Part shown: in pieces, positions 19,101 to 26,770 of the stretch
Position numbering within the stretch: position 1 is the stretch's first letter
How the letters are laid out: the number at the start of each line of letters is the position of its first letter
NCBI RefSeq assembly: GCF_000687735.1
Contig: NZ_JHXL01000006.1
Span: 1-64,000, forward strand
Source: Acholeplasma equifetale ATCC 29724
Lineage (GTDB): Bacteria > Bacillota_I > Bacilli_A > Acholeplasmatales > Acholeplasmataceae
Direction: 5' to 3'
Length of the DNA: 64,000 nt
Notes under the pieces: generated by a model
Databases searched by the model: none
Told to the model about the DNA's origin: nothing
What the model saw: only the letters and a program-made list of their open reading frames with translations
Program-made: the position numbers and the translations under genes

Positions 19101-19689
19101 AAATCAAATTAAAAAAGATAAACATATTCAAATTGAAACTTTACGACAACAAATAAAAAATCTTGAACAGCAACTTCTTTTATCTGATGATAAACTCAAA
19201 AATGAATTGGCACTCATTGATGCAAACTTAGAAAGTGTTATTTTAGAGTTATCCAATGATTATACCCGAAATCTTACACGATTAAATGATTCAATGAATA
19301 AACAACGTCAAAAACTTAAAGACAATTTTGATGCTAAAAATAAGTTTTTAAAATCCTTAGAACAATCTACATCATTAAAAAATTCAAATCTGTCTTTACG
19401 TTTCCAACAAACTGAAAATAAATTTAAACATCAGTTAAAAGAAAATTTAGATTTGATTAAACAACAAAAGGATAAAAACTCATTAATGCTTCAAAAACGT
19501 CATGAAACAGTTATTCAATCTCTTAAATCATTAAAAGTTCAACAAGAACGAATTCTTTCTAATGAAAAAACATTAAGTCAACAAATTGGACGAAAGGTTG
19601 AGCGTCAAGAAGAAAATAGATTCAAAAAGAATATTAAAGACTTAAAACGCAGTCATCAATATAAACTTAAGCAATTGAACTTATCCTAA
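16117..19689 (+). CDS. Giant coiled-coil protein (cytoskeleton-like), function unknown
   Basis: Encodes about 1190 residues from TTG at 16117, chosen because AAAGGGG (16102-16108) sits 8 nt before it. An ATG at 16099 would lie at the transcription start. The protein is almost wholly heptad-rich coiled coil, dominated by E, K, Q, L and N, from about residue 40 to the end. A less charged, more ordered stretch occurs near 640-760 (LFNQIYVIYNIYHRFMVEMI). No Walker A, ABC signature or hinge-with-heads layout is present, so it is not SMC or Rad50. No membrane segment or signal peptide is seen. It stands alone between ruvA and obgE. A filament or scaffold role in a wall-less cell is inference. Confidence 0.8.
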   Translation: MFDFIEDALNRLKELSSIDSKHQEIIAPLETLLLNLNEEFLSFEKSHNEIIKHLNSEELKEQKIIGSKIQTLIQENLQKKQNLVSKLENYEKDYQEELSQLTNQTQKDIDLLQQELDEYTEELNRSNDESEKTKDKELASIEVLISKVRKDHAQAITRLEKVFNDRVKEIEETFKHEEQRIQNESIEYEEKIKDRIEQIHVAKNAYREQSDEKYLSIKNEQQVASVAFNRKVDQINKITQEKIKTLDEKLKNDITPFEEQLKIVENTYINQKELLEAEFESLKNSHKVLHQQIINNFNEKKDLLIKKISDENSILNSKLSLYKETIQQERQERLKELNDAVKNASSADEEKQLKKSYKRFVNDQDNELKRQISRTERQLHENQKNHYLKLYEAEVKYLEQIKQWTIEDKFIFINHRLKTFDLNLQYEFNKKSLETEIKKLKLKHDHDVELTKLETTESIKPLEIDLSIAGAIAERDINLLSNETSYHLSHYEFKEYQLQYDLELFKLAQQERYEKAKLHLEYEKNKLSMITQLSIEKENTIRDKELRTLNLRKDLIMKSYELQNLIFDLDYTLKKSEIEAKIDYIIKRRQERKSHLQYILTLNNELTQMTIDFDNLQQNFEINQLNYILKENAHTKDLNIVHSRIHFLFNQIYVIYNIYHRFMVEMIRLYQLPADANTIKIYIQLYSEIFKNLSRIQEKAKDNFMLDMIEFHESKINDLTSQKMTQHQKMLKHEFDLKVADLDTEKEKIQLKISDIQKNIDELGKEVDLIQSEINKLELQSQHTQNKKEAKIYQTQIDHLTRKINTIENEMSALEEEIEKNQKPISKLNLTESQLKKKLDQSIKTHHIEQSRDAKAYIKQVQFYKQVMKSLSHLIDTYEIKILSITDKLNQPIYLTNQIIKEYEKNFYKLGDYFEKNSHLLYQELLKGSMNLFNQLSLEQKDQLSFITKDLNQHKERFERESTRIKNQIRIHNERHLEHINEINDDEVYFIDLKQNQIKKDKHIQIETLRQQIKNLEQQLLLSDDKLKNELALIDANLESVILELSNDYTRNLTRLNDSMNKQRQKLKDNFDAKNKFLKSLEQSTSLKNSNLSLRFQQTENKFKHQLKENLDLIKQQKDKNSLMLQKRHETVIQSLKSLKVQQERILSNEKTLSQQIGRKVERQEENRFKKNIKDLKRSHQYKLKQLNLS

Positions 19690-19723
19690 AAAAAGATGCT
19701 GATTTGATTTCAGCATCTTTTTT
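19689..19723. terminator. Bidirectional terminator, coiled-coil gene and obgE
   Basis: Stem AAAAAAGATGCTGA (19689-19702) pairs perfectly with 19710-19723 around a 7-nt loop. A-runs and T-runs on both sides serve both converging genes. Confidence 0.93.
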
Positions 19724-20981
19724 ATTCTATATATTCAAATTCATAAGAGAAAATGCGCACTGTATCACCAGGTTTAACCCCTGCTTCTTTTAATGCATCA
19801 TCAATACCTAAACCTCTAAGTTGACGAGAAAAACGTTTAATTGCTGAATCACTGTTAAAATCAGTTCTATTAAAGAGTTGGAATAATTTATCTCCACTTA
19901 ACTCTAACACACCATCATCAGCTTTTGTAATAATGAATGTAGATTCTTTTTCCTCTTTAAACTGATAAAGTTTAGCTTGATGTTTAGGTTCTTTTCTAGG
20001 TATACTTTTTAATAAATCTGCAATCGCGTATTTTAAAGGTTCTAAACCTTCTTTTTGAATTGCTGATATCGGATATACCTTGATATCCCCTAATTGCTTC
20101 TTAAATGATTTAAGTTTTTCATCTGCATTTTCAATATCCATTTTATTAGCTACAACAATTTGTGGCTTTTTAAGTAATTCTTCATCATACATCATTAATT
20201 CACGATTAATTGTTTGATAATCGTTAAACGGATCTTCACTATCCATAGATACGATATGAAGTAATACTCGACAGCGTTCAATATGTCTTAAAAACTGAAT
20301 ACCTAATCCAACACCTAAATGTGCATTTTCAATTAATCCTGGTAAATCAGCTATAACAAATTCACCTTCGTCAAAACGTACCATACCTAAATAAGGTGAT
20401 AAAGTTGTAAAAGGATAGTCTGCTGTTTTAACTTTTGTATTCGAAACTGCATTAATAAATGTTGATTTACCAACAGATGGAAACCCTAATAATCCAACAT
20501 CTGCTAATACTTGTAATTCAACTTTAACTTTAAAACTTTCACCTAAGTCGCCTTGTTCAGCAAAGTCAGGTGCTTTATTTTTATTTGATTGAAAGGCACG
20601 GTTACCACGTCCACCTTTTCCGCCTTTAGCAACAAGTAATGTTTGATTATGATATAAAATTTCACCTATTAATGTTCCATCTTCTTTATAACAAATTGTT
20701 CCTAAAGGTACACGGACGTAAGTATCTTGTCCATTACGACCATTTTGATTTTTAGGTCGACCGTTTTCACCATCTTCTGCTTTAATATGACGATTGTATC
20801 TTAATTTTAATAATGTATTATCTCCTTCATCGCCAATGAAATAAATGTGTCCTCCACGACCACCATTTCCTCCTGAAGGACCACCAAATTCAACATACGC
20901 TTCTCTGCGATATGCAACTTTTCCATGTCCTCCACGACCAGCTTTAACTTCTACTAATACTTCATCTACAAAAACACTCAT
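19722..20981 (-). CDS. obgE: Obg/CgtA GTPase
   Basis: Encodes 419 residues. The glycine-rich Obg domain (about 1-158; FGGPSGGNGGRGG) precedes the G domain, with P-loop GFPSVGKST, G3 DLPGLIE and NKMD. A C-terminal OCT domain (about 340-419) follows, as in Bacillus. It assists late 50S ribosomal subunit assembly and stress control. It follows rplU-prp-rpmA, the classic neighbourhood. AAAGGAG precedes the ATG. Confidence 0.95.
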   Translation of the reverse strand: MSVFVDEVLVEVKAGRGGHGKVAYRREAYVEFGGPSGGNGGRGGHIYFIGDEGDNTLLKLRYNRHIKAEDGENGRPKNQNGRNGQDTYVRVPLGTICYKEDGTLIGEILYHNQTLLVAKGGKGGRGNRAFQSNKNKAPDFAEQGDLGESFKVKVELQVLADVGLLGFPSVGKSTFINAVSNTKVKTADYPFTTLSPYLGMVRFDEGEFVIADLPGLIENAHLGVGLGIQFLRHIERCRVLLHIVSMDSEDPFNDYQTINRELMMYDEELLKKPQIVVANKMDIENADEKLKSFKKQLGDIKVYPISAIQKEGLEPLKYAIADLLKSIPRKEPKHQAKLYQFKEEKESTFIITKADDGVLELSGDKLFQLFNRTDFNSDSAIKRFSRQLRGLGIDDALKEAGVKPGDTVRIFSYEFEYIE

Positions 20982-21004
20982 GTATATGATTCTCCTTTAA
21001 CTAA

Positions 21005-21033
21005 GAAAAAAGGGCAAAACGAGTCACCCTTTT
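21005..21033 (-). terminator. Putative terminator between rpmA and obgE
   Basis: AAAAGGG pairs with CCCTTTT around a 12-nt loop, then a T-run on the minus strand. The stem is short, so partial read-through into obgE is plausible. Confidence 0.6.
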
Positions 21034-21037
21034 CAAA

Positions 21038-21316
21038 TTACGCTTCGTATACAGATACTTGTGTACGGTCTTTACCTTTACGTTCGTATTTAACAATACC
21101 AGACACTTTTGCAAATAAAGTATCATCGCCTCCACGACCTACGTTAACACCTGGATGAATTTTAGTTCCTCTTTGGCGATAAATAATTGATCCTGCAGTT
21201 GCAAATTGTCCATCAGATAATTTTTGACCTAAACGTTTTGAATGAGAGTCTCTACCGTTCTTAGTTGAACCGACTCCTTTTTTAGACGCGAATAACTGAA
21301 TATTTAACTTTAACAT
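21038..21316 (-). CDS. rpmA: Ribosomal protein L27 with cleavable N-terminal extension
   Basis: Encodes 92 residues. The N-terminus [14 protein letters not shown] carries the Firmicutes-type extension that ends just before ASKKG and is removed by the Prp protease. The mature N-terminus then reaches the peptidyl-transferase centre. The rest ([27 protein letters not shown]) is canonical L27. It lies 2 nt downstream of prp, the gene for its processing enzyme. Confidence 0.95.
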   Translation of the reverse strand: MLKLNIQLFASKKGVGSTKNGRDSHSKRLGQKLSDGQFATAGSIIYRQRGTKIHPGVNVGRGGDDTLFAKVSGIVKYERKGKDRTQVSVYEA

Positions 21317-21318
21317 AG

Positions 21319-21633
21319 TTATCCCTCCTTTTGGTTTTTAATGTGAGATTGGTACTGAGTTGTTAACTCATTTAATGTGTATTCTAAATTTTTTAGAAGT
21401 CCTTCGATTGTTTCGTTTGTATGCAATACATTCAATTCGAAGTATCCCTCTTCCATCGTTGTTTCTATAAGCTTTTTAAACCCAAGAAACTCTATAGCAT
21501 TAGCGGTCATTATAAACGCTGTTGAAACTGCTGCACAAACAATATCTTGCCCATACTGACCAAATAATGCATGACCTTTGCCGACAACTTTTCTTATTTT
21601 ATTGTCAACTCTTTGGATATTATATGTAATCAT
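21319..21633 (-). CDS. prp: Ribosomal-processing cysteine protease Prp
   Basis: Encodes 104 residues. The catalytic dyad is visible as His21 (GKGHALFG) and Cys33 (DIVCAAVST), with the usual 11-residue spacing. Prp cleaves the N-terminal extension of L27 during ribosome assembly. It sits between rplU and rpmA with gaps of 2-3 nt, as YsxB does in Bacillus. Confidence 0.92.
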   Translation of the reverse strand: MITYNIQRVDNKIRKVVGKGHALFGQYGQDIVCAAVSTAFIMTANAIEFLGFKKLIETTMEEGYFELNVLHTNETIEGLLKNLEYTLNELTTQYQSHIKNQKEG

Positions 21634-21636
21634 ATA

Positions 21637-21936
21637 TTAACCAATAATTTGTTTAACAACTAATTTTGTATATGGTTGTCTGTGGCCTTGTTTTCTGCGA
21701 TAATTCTTTCTTCTTTTGTATTTGAAGACGATGATTTTCTTTTGTTTACCTTGCTTTACAACTTCAGCAACAACCTTAGCACCTTCAACAAAAGGATGAC
21801 CTACTTGATTTGAAGTAGCTAATACTTCAGTAAACTCATAAACTTGGCCTGGTTCAACATTTAATTTTTCTACGAAGATTTCTTGACCTTCTTGAACTCT
21901 TAATTGTTTTCCACCAGTTTTGATAACTGCGAACAT
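21637..21936 (-). CDS. rplU: Ribosomal protein L21
   Basis: Encodes 99 residues from ATG at 21936 ([14 protein letters not shown]), the canonical L21 start, with AAAGGAGG upstream. A longer in-frame extension falls in the untranslated leader and is rejected. [19 protein letters not shown] is the RNA-binding C-terminal loop. First gene of rplU-prp-rpmA. Confidence 0.95.
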   Translation of the reverse strand: MFAVIKTGGKQLRVQEGQEIFVEKLNVEPGQVYEFTEVLATSNQVGHPFVEGAKVVAEVVKQGKQKKIIVFKYKRRKNYRRKQGHRQPYTKLVVKQIIG

Positions 21937-22029
21937 GCTTGTTTCCTCCTTTAAGATAATTTTCGAAGACTCACTATTAAGGTAGCTTATCGCATTTAAC
22001 ACCTTTTCTACGTGGTACAACGCAAGTAA
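21937..22029 (-). promoter_or_regulatory. rplU 5' leader, candidate L21 autoregulatory leader
   Basis: The transcript from the promoter at 22031-22059 has about 90 nt before rplU, long for this genome. The region can fold, including GTACCACG with downstream GTG segments and a GCGATAAGC stretch, but I cannot draw a convincing consensus structure. In Firmicutes the same position holds the L21 leader, thought to mediate feedback by L21. The assignment rests on position and length. Confidence 0.5.
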
Positions 22030-22030
22030 C

Positions 22031-22059
22031 ATTTTATAGTTTTTTTATGTATTTGTCAA
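22031..22059 (-). promoter_or_regulatory. Near-consensus promoter of rplU operon
   Basis: TTGACA (22054-22059), exactly 17 nt, TAAAAT (22031-22036) on the minus strand. One of the strongest promoters in the window, as expected for ribosomal genes. Confidence 0.9.
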
Positions 22060-22112
22060 GATAATTATTTCATTTATATATATAAATATATATTTAACAA
22101 ACTATACGACAA

Positions 22113-23048
22113 TTAATTATCTAATTCTTCTTCATTTTTTGTTTTTGGTTTAAAAATATTCATAATTGTTTTAGGAAATATAGATAAACCATCTGCTATA
22201 ACTAAAGGTAAATGTTTAGCAGCTTCAACTAAAGCACCAAAACGAATTTTTTCTTTTGTAACCTCATATGAGTCATCAAATAAATATTTTCTTGTCACAA
22301 TACCAATTCTAAGTGTTAATAACGCATTACTCATGCCTTCAACAACACTACTCATAATTGGCTTTATTAGCGGAATATCCGCTAACATATTCATTGTTGA
22401 TTGAGGCAAAATATCACTAATATTTAAGTTGTCTAATCCTTCTGCAATAAGCGCTGTTGTAAAGACGTTGATTACTAATTTCGCTAAATTTTTGTAACTT
22501 GGTCTAAATCCACATAATACAACTAATTCTTTAATCATTCTGATGTTAACAACGATGACCGTAATAAAATCTAATCGACCATTTTGTGAAATAGCTGTAG
22601 AAACCATTACTGTTTTTGCATGATTTCTAATTACTTGATTCATTTTCTTTTTTACATGTTTATTATATGTTGTATTCAAAGCATTTCTTAAGTTAATCGG
22701 ATCACGATATGCATCTTTTAACATAGTTTCAAATGTTTCTGGAAGACCTTGATCAAGAAGTCTATCGGCTGCTTTTTTTAACACTTTGTATTCTTTTTTA
22801 GGATTATTATCAAGAGTTGTATCAATTGAAAATGTAGGTGAAAATAAAATAATCATTATTGGTCGAATAATTAAAAGATAAACCAATAAAAAGACTAAAA
22901 TATAGAAAACATAAGGTGCATGAGGGTGAATTGCTGTTAAATGTTCACCAACTTGTAATACAGCAGAAACAATCATTAAAATGATGATAATCAATGCACC
23001 AATTGCTGCTAAATACCAAAAACTTTTTGTTGAGTCTTTTTTCTTCAT
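22113..23048 (-). CDS. DUF697 (YcjF-like) membrane protein
   Basis: Encodes about 311 residues from ATG at 23048; an ATG 12 nt upstream has AAAAGG directly against it and no spacing. Two N-terminal membrane segments (about 15-37 and 48-70) are followed by a cytoplasmic helical domain. The segments VVNIRMIKELVVLCGFRPSY and EGMSNALLTLRIGIVTRKYL match the DUF697 pattern. Members are often partners of GTPases, but no GTPase neighbour is seen here. It lies downstream of radC. Function unknown. Confidence 0.7.
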   Translation of the reverse strand: MKKKDSTKSFWYLAAIGALIIIILMIVSAVLQVGEHLTAIHPHAPYVFYILVFLLVYLLIIRPIMIILFSPTFSIDTTLDNNPKKEYKVLKKAADRLLDQGLPETFETMLKDAYRDPINLRNALNTTYNKHVKKKMNQVIRNHAKTVMVSTAISQNGRLDFITVIVVNIRMIKELVVLCGFRPSYKNLAKLVINVFTTALIAEGLDNLNISDILPQSTMNMLADIPLIKPIMSSVVEGMSNALLTLRIGIVTRKYLFDDSYEVTKEKIRFGALVEAAKHLPLVIADGLSIFPKTIMNIFKPKTKNEEELDN

Positions 23049-23078
23049 CGTTTTACACATCCTTTTGTTGATATTATA

Positions 23079-23738
23079 TCAAACTTTGAAAGTCTTTTGA
23101 TGCTTATATGAAAAAAATTGATTTCTTCCTATAATTAAGTGATCAATAAATCGAATATTCATTAGTTTTGATGCCTCAATTATTTTTTCTGTGAACTCAT
23201 TATCTTGAATGGAAGGTTTGGGATCACCTGATGGGTGGTTATGTGCAATCATCATCGCATATGCGTTTAGTTTAATAATTGGTCTAAAGACTTCTTTAAT
23301 CGATAAAGATATCATATTTAATGTGCCAATGTAGATTCTATCTTTTCTTATAATTTCACCTTTAATATTAATTGATATAACGATTAAATTTTCTTGTTTC
23401 TCATATTCAATATCTTCTCTTATAAATTGATACAAATCGTACGCATTATCAATAGAAATTTTTTTTGTGTGTTCAGCTCTAATTCTTTTCCCAAGTTCAA
23501 TTGATGCTAATATGATAGATGCTTTTGCATAGGATATCCCTTCTAATTCAATTAATTCTTCAATTGTTAACTCATTTAATTCTGATAGTCGGGATAATTT
23601 TTCATACAAACAATCAGCTACTTCATAAACACTTTTTTCTTTTGTTCCTGTTTGTATGATGACCGCTAGTAATTCTTCGTTAGTTAAACTTTTAATGCCA
23701 AAGTGTTTAATTTTATCTCTTGGTGTCATTTTCTTCAT
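23079..23738 (-). CDS. radC: RadC family JAB/MPN protein
   Basis: Encodes 219 residues, full length. An N-terminal helix-hairpin-helix-like region (LTIEELIELEGISYAKASII) precedes the JAMM metal motif HNHPSGDPKPSIQD. The family's enzymatic role is unresolved, and the old DNA-repair assignment has been questioned. Its candidate ribosome site lies inside the stem of a terminator at 23745-23778, leaving only a T-run before the ATG. Confidence 0.9.
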   Translation of the reverse strand: MKKMTPRDKIKHFGIKSLTNEELLAVIIQTGTKEKSVYEVADCLYEKLSRLSELNELTIEELIELEGISYAKASIILASIELGKRIRAEHTKKISIDNAYDLYQFIREDIEYEKQENLIVISINIKGEIIRKDRIYIGTLNMISLSIKEVFRPIIKLNAYAMMIAHNHPSGDPKPSIQDNEFTEKIIEASKLMNIRFIDHLIIGRNQFFSYKHQKTFKV

Positions 23739-23778
23739 AAAAAAAATCCTTTCTAACTAATTATAGTTAAAAAGGATT
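23739..23778 (-). terminator. Terminator before radC, overlapping its ribosome site
   Basis: A 15-bp stem with one mismatch pairs 23745-23759 with 23764-23778 around a 4-nt loop, followed on the minus strand by T x8 that runs directly into the radC ATG. The AAAGG that would serve as the radC ribosome site is in the 3' stem arm. Confidence 0.85.
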
Positions 23779-23788
23779 AGATTGTCTT

Positions 23789-24478
23789 TTATACATGAAA
23801 TATTTTAACAAGTTCTTCTATTGTTGTCTTTCTTGCAAATATAAACATTGCAGAAAGTAAAATTAAGCCACTTATACCAGCCATTAGAGCTGTCCAATCA
23901 TACGTTTTAATCATCCAATCTGTTATGAATGGTATTAAAGTATACAATAGATCAATAAGAATTAAAATAAATAATTTTCGAACATGCATAAAATATTTTT
24001 TAGGCATGGATGCTACAACAATTGGTAAGGCAATTGTTGTAAGCGTAAGAATAAACGGTATCACAAATGTTAATGCCCAGCCCGAATATGTTGTAAAAAC
24101 ATCAATTAAGACTAAGATGATGCTAATTGTAACTACCTGTTTAATCACCTTGGTGGAATAGTCGTGCTTAGATAATAAAATTGTTGAAATAAATAACCAA
24201 ATATATAAAAGTGCACCAATTACAATTAAACTCCACATTTCCGGATGTTCTTTATAAGTTAAAAAGTTAATGAATCCAACGATTAAACTGGTTGCGATTG
24301 AAATTAATCCAAAAAGTTTCAATGCAAAATATCTTTTTTTTCTAACATGCACAAGTTTTGGATATCCAACTTTAACAATATCCATTTTTTTATCATCATA
24401 AGGTACTAAACTTTTGCCACATACAACACAGGTAAGTTGATTATCATCATGAATGAGGTTACAATGCTTACAAATCAT
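23789..24478 (-). CDS. Zinc-ribbon membrane protein (DUF6320-like)
   Basis: Encodes 229 residues from ATG at 24478 (MICKHCNLIHD), with GGGAGG 9-10 nt upstream. The N-terminal zinc ribbon has CKHC and CVVC pairs (about 3-23). Six or so membrane segments follow from about residue 57 to 215. It overlaps nothing but follows the acyltransferase-like gene directly (TAAAATG junction), so they form a pair. Such zinc-ribbon/multi-helix proteins beside alcohol-acetyltransferase-like genes occur in Clostridia (family knowledge from memory). Function unknown. Confidence 0.65.
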   Translation of the reverse strand: MICKHCNLIHDDNQLTCVVCGKSLVPYDDKKMDIVKVGYPKLVHVRKKRYFALKLFGLISIATSLIVGFINFLTYKEHPEMWSLIVIGALLYIWLFISTILLSKHDYSTKVIKQVVTISIILVLIDVFTTYSGWALTFVIPFILTLTTIALPIVVASMPKKYFMHVRKLFILILIDLLYTLIPFITDWMIKTYDWTALMAGISGLILLSAMFIFARKTTIEELVKIFHV

Positions 24479-24479
24479 T

Positions 24480-25760
24480 TTACATAACCTCCCAATCATT
24501 ATTTTCAATTTCTGCAACGATACCTTCTTCTCTTAATAACGACATAAACGCAGATTCAAAATCTCGTTCAATCATTTTAGATATAAATGTTAAACACAAG
24601 GTATCATTATAGCTAATTACACTTGCAGCTTTTGGTGTATCATTTGATGGTCCAATTGTAAATTGATAATGTGAAATATGTTCTTGCATATCTCTTGGTA
24701 AATCAACTTTACCTAAATTTGAAATATCAAATGAGTTTAAAGCTTCTCCGATAAGACCATATACTGACTTCATTGCAATCGCTTTAATCGGTAATGGTAC
24801 CATACGTAATAATGGATTTTGCTCTAGCTTAACATTGGCGATCACTTTATTAACCATTAAATCTAAATTGAGTTCTTCTTTCATTCGTTTCTTTACAAAT
24901 TCAATAATTGCAGCTAAATCTTTAGTATCTTGATTTAAATCATAATCAATTCTTACAAAACTAGCAAAATTTCTTAAAGTAATTGATGGATAATATTGTC
25001 TTAAATTGACAGGAATTAAGACACGATATAAGTGTTTATAAGTTTTATTTCTCCCACTTAATTTTTGAGCTAATATGATAAGTGCTACAAAATATTCGGT
25101 AACGGACGCATCATAAAACTTAGCACGTTTTCTTAACTCTTGCGTATGCATATAAAGATGCATCACAGCATGATAGTGATTAGCATAAAATGTTCCTTTA
25201 AGGTGATAAGCTTTTGGTTCTTTACCTAATTTAAATACTTTTTGCTTATGATATAGTTTTTGAAATTCATCTTCAACTTCTTGATAGTTACTTGCTGCAT
25301 CCGCTTGAATAACTAAACCTTCAGGATTAATATCATAACCTTTAAGAATTAAATATTCATAGGCTAAAGAATTAATAAATTCTAAAGCACCCTTACCATC
25401 TGTTAATGCATGGAAAAATTCAACACTTAATCTGTTTTTATAGTAAAGTGTTCTAAATAAAAAATCATTATTTAATTCGCGGTAAAGATATGCATTAATA
25501 TACCCTGTTTCTTTTTTTAAAATAGGTTGTTTTAAATTTTCTTCTAAATAATACCAAAATAATCCCTTACGAATTCTTACGTTCAAATGTTTAAAGCGTT
25601 TAGTTGTTTTTGTTAATGCTTTTTGCATAACTAAAGGATCGATTGCTTCTTTAAAAACAATCGATAATCTAAACATGTAACTACGAGATTCATTTGATAC
25701 AACTGGAAATATTTTTGCAGCGTTATCTAAGTCATAAAATCGTTTGAGTTTTTTTGCCAA
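24480..25760 (-). CDS. Condensation-fold acyltransferase-like protein
   Basis: Encodes about 426 residues. No ATG is available, and TTG at 25760 is favoured because GAAGTGAT lies 5 nt upstream (TTG at 25766 is the alternative). The motif EFFHALTDGKGALEF (about 111-125) matches the HxxxDG active site of the chloramphenicol-acetyltransferase/condensation/alcohol-acetyltransferase superfamily. The C-terminal FDISNLGKVDLP and FTIGPSNDTPKA resemble the DFGxG-side region of that fold. It probably transfers an acyl group to an alcohol or lipid; the substrate is not readable. It precedes the zinc-ribbon membrane gene. Confidence 0.7.
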   Translation of the reverse strand: MAKKLKRFYDLDNAAKIFPVVSNESRSYMFRLSIVFKEAIDPLVMQKALTKTTKRFKHLNVRIRKGLFWYYLEENLKQPILKKETGYINAYLYRELNNDFLFRTLYYKNRLSVEFFHALTDGKGALEFINSLAYEYLILKGYDINPEGLVIQADAASNYQEVEDEFQKLYHKQKVFKLGKEPKAYHLKGTFYANHYHAVMHLYMHTQELRKRAKFYDASVTEYFVALIILAQKLSGRNKTYKHLYRVLIPVNLRQYYPSITLRNFASFVRIDYDLNQDTKDLAAIIEFVKKRMKEELNLDLMVNKVIANVKLEQNPLLRMVPLPIKAIAMKSVYGLIGEALNSFDISNLGKVDLPRDMQEHISHYQFTIGPSNDTPKAASVISYNDTLCLTFISKMIERDFESAFMSLLREEGIVAEIENNDWEVM

Positions 25761-25774
25761 AATCAATCACTTCT

Positions 25775-26770
25775 TTATAATTTTTCGTAAATAAGTTTTG
25801 CTAATTGTAAATAAAGTTTACCATTCATATCATCTAAACTGTAAATATATGAATTTTTATCCATTGGTTGATTGATAGGAATTTCCATGAGCAATGGTGC
25901 TTTAAGTTGTTCACTAACTAATTTTCCGCCACCTTCACCAAAAATATATTCTTTCTTTTGAGCAGCTTCATTATAGTAATAACTCATATTTTCGACAACA
26001 CCAATCACTTCATGACCTATTTCGTATGCACCTAATCCTGCTTTTAAAGCAACATGGCTTGCATTAGGATGAGGCGTTGTTACTAATAACATTTTTGCGT
26101 CAGGTATAAATTCTTTAATATCAAGTTGAACATCACCTGTTCCAGGTGGTAAATCGACTATAATAATTTCGATATCTGGATCCCAACATACATTTTCAAA
26201 GAAAATTGTAAGTAATTTTCCTAGCATTGGACCTCGCCACATTAATGGTTGGTTTAACGGCATAAAGAATTCAGGACTTAATACTTGAATTTCTCCAAAT
26301 TGAGCTGGAATTATCTCATCTTCATCGGTTGTATCAAGTGGTTCTATTGGCATTTTAAAAATGCTTGGTAAACTTGATCCATAAATATCAGCATCAATGA
26401 TACCTACATGATAACCCAAACGCTGAAATGCAACTGCTAAATTTGCACTTACACTTGATTTACCAACACCACCCTTGCCAGATATTACACCCAAATATTT
26501 AAGCTTCTTTTCAGTTTCTAATTGATATTTTGAATCAAAAAACTCAATATGAACACCTTTAAATCCATATTTAATTTTAACTAATCGAGCAATATTCAAT
26601 TTTATATCTGATTCATCTTTTTTTCTATTTTTAAGTTGAACCTCAATAAATACGACATCATCTTTATATTCAAGTTTTAATAAACTATTTGCTTCTTTAA
26701 AAGTAATATTTAATGATGGATCAATGAGTGACTCTAGTTCTAGTCTTAAAGGTTCTAAATTAATCTCCAT
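25775..26770 (-). CDS. mrp: Mrp/ApbC-type P-loop ATPase without the CxxC motif
   Basis: Encodes 331 residues. The deviant Walker A is GVISGKGGVGKSSVSANLA, switch motifs are DADIYGSSLP and VDLPPGTGDVQL. These define the Mrp/NBP35 iron-sulfur carrier family. Where relatives read GVVENMSYFxCPxC, this protein reads GVVENMSYYYNEAAQ, so both cluster-binding cysteines are missing. It may act as an ATPase without cluster binding, or use other ligands. The N-terminal 95 residues are a divergent DUF59-like domain. It overlaps the ABC permease gene by 11 nt. Confidence 0.85.
   Translation of the reverse strand: MEINLEPLRLELESLIDPSLNITFKEANSLLKLEYKDDVVFIEVQLKNRKKDESDIKLNIARLVKIKYGFKGVHIEFFDSKYQLETEKKLKYLGVISGKGGVGKSSVSANLAVAFQRLGYHVGIIDADIYGSSLPSIFKMPIEPLDTTDEDEIIPAQFGEIQVLSPEFFMPLNQPLMWRGPMLGKLLTIFFENVCWDPDIEIIIVDLPPGTGDVQLDIKEFIPDAKMLLVTTPHPNASHVALKAGLGAYEIGHEVIGVVENMSYYYNEAAQKKEYIFGEGGGKLVSEQLKAPLLMEIPINQPMDKNSYIYSLDDMNGKLYLQLAKLIYEKL

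Noticed and set aside
16117-19689. SMC or SbcC chromosome-segregation ATPase
   Set aside because: Length and coiled coil fit, but there is no Walker A, ABC signature or Walker B at the ends.
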